Positions 63,620 through 64,000 of a stretch of DNA of 64,000 bases are shown one piece after another. Under the pieces are notes generated by a model, which saw only the letters and a program-made list of their open reading frames with translations, was not told the DNA's origin and made no database searches. This DNA is from Phlyctochytrium arcticum (taxonomy: Eukaryota > Chytridiomycota > Chytridiomycetes > Chytridiales > Chytridiaceae), in the NCBI GenBank assembly GCA_025602905.1, contig JAHLKI010000028.1, positions 1-64,000 on the forward strand, written 5' to 3'. A program made the translations under genes and the position numbers. The first letter of the stretch is position 1, and each line of letters opens with the position of its first letter.

Positions 63620-64000
63620 TTAATCGTACAACTGTCGCCATTTTTGCGAATCCCGCCAACTTGGCATATCAAAAGAGACTGAGCAACAGCAGTATATTTT
63701 ATTAAATAATGATATTTGCGAGATGGGCCGTCTGTTAATGTTGATCCATTCGCCTTTCAGTCCGGGATGAAGATGCAGGTCAGACAACGGTGGATAAGCT
63801 CGAACTTTTTGCATCACAACGTCGATCGGCGTTACGTATGTGATGTCCGAGCTCGCAGTCATGCCCGCCCCGCCAGTAAGAAGACCGCCGACACGGCCGC
63901 GGCCATCCACAACAATGGAGCCGGAGTCGCCGCTGTCGGAAAAGGCGCCGGAATGATTGTCATAGGGAAGGATAGGCCATTCCTTTGACCTCTGTTCCGC
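63620..64000 (-). CDS. C-terminal part of a trypsin-fold (chymotrypsin-like) serine peptidase, cut by window end
   Basis: Minus-strand frame open to the window edge. It contains FSDSGDSGSIVVDGRGRVGG with the catalytic Ser in GDSGS, then LLTGGAGMTASSDITYVTPI and DVVMQKVRAYPP. This is the last third of the peptidase domain as found in many intracellular fungal trypsin-like proteins. The tail after HLHPGLKGEW up to the TAA at 63620 is less protein-like, so the true end may be earlier or behind an intron. His and Asp of the triad lie outside the window. Confidence 0.75.
   Translation of the reverse strand, partial: AEQRSKEWPILPYDNHSGAFSDSGDSGSIVVDGRGRVGGLLTGGAGMTASSDITYVTPIDVVMQKVRAYPPLSDLHLHPGLKGEWININRRPISQISLFNKIYCCCSVSFDMPSWRDSQKWRQLYD

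Noticed and set aside
1..64000. CRISPR array or bacterial operon structure
   Set aside because: No evenly spaced repeats with unique spacers; introns, promoter layout and gene content are eukaryotic.

Overview
The window looks like nuclear DNA of a fungus, most likely an early-diverging (zygomycete- or chytrid-grade) lineage. Protein-coding genes sit 100-900 bp apart. Most are cut by short GT-AG introns (about 48-75 nt) with CTAAY-like branch points. Housekeeping genes are eukaryotic: proteasome Rpn9, Utp11, phosphopantothenoylcysteine synthetase, GDP-mannose pyrophosphorylase, a Ted1/Cdc1-type phosphoesterase and a PTPDC1-type phosphatase. The placement is inference; no rRNA or tRNA marker is present, and all exon joins were read by eye.

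Layout. 0-6 kb: the 3' part of a LINE (end of an endonuclease plus reverse transcriptase, cut by the window start) and a long C/T-biased tail. 6.7-7.3 kb: two decayed gene scraps, one from the local subtilisin family. 7.6-14.3 kb: RNA 3'-phosphate cyclase, Rpn9 and, divergently, a long disordered eight-exon protein. 15.6-21.2 kb: a secreted subtilisin, then two tandem HxxxDG acyltransferase paralogues. 21.8-25 kb: exon-like pieces of unresolved minus-strand genes, including a leucine-rich-repeat segment. 25.2-29.4 kb: a secreted HExxH metalloprotease, a small basic/acidic nuclear-type protein and fructosamine kinase. 30-41 kb: gene-poor, with a headless STAND/cyclase-associated ATPase-TPR gene and a locally rearranged duplicated locus. 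41.9-47.8 kb: GDP-mannose pyrophosphorylase, a long AT-rich spacer with a fold-back element, and the second subtilisin. 48.3-50.4 kb: an ATPase locus whose C-terminal half lies in front of its P-loop half. 50.6-51.3 kb: another subtilisin scrap, a 397-bp inverted-repeat element with an exact 8-bp target duplication, and a 38-bp tandem repeat. 51.6-64 kb: a dense block of seven genes (phosphatase, Ted1-like, MYND protein, Utp11, PPCS, a small membrane protein, and a trypsin-like gene cut by the window end).

How parts relate. The subtilisin family is the recurring theme: two intact genes 31 kb apart share upstream DNA at identical spacing, and two broken scraps lie within 45 kb. Together with tandem acyltransferases, a LINE, a small inverted-repeat transposon and permuted or duplicated loci, this marks accessory stretches (0-7, 15-25, 30-41 and 43-51 kb) alternating with conserved housekeeping blocks. 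Several housekeeping genes are divergent pairs sharing short intergenic promoters (11.3-11.5, 56.5-57.2 and 62.7-62.9 kb).
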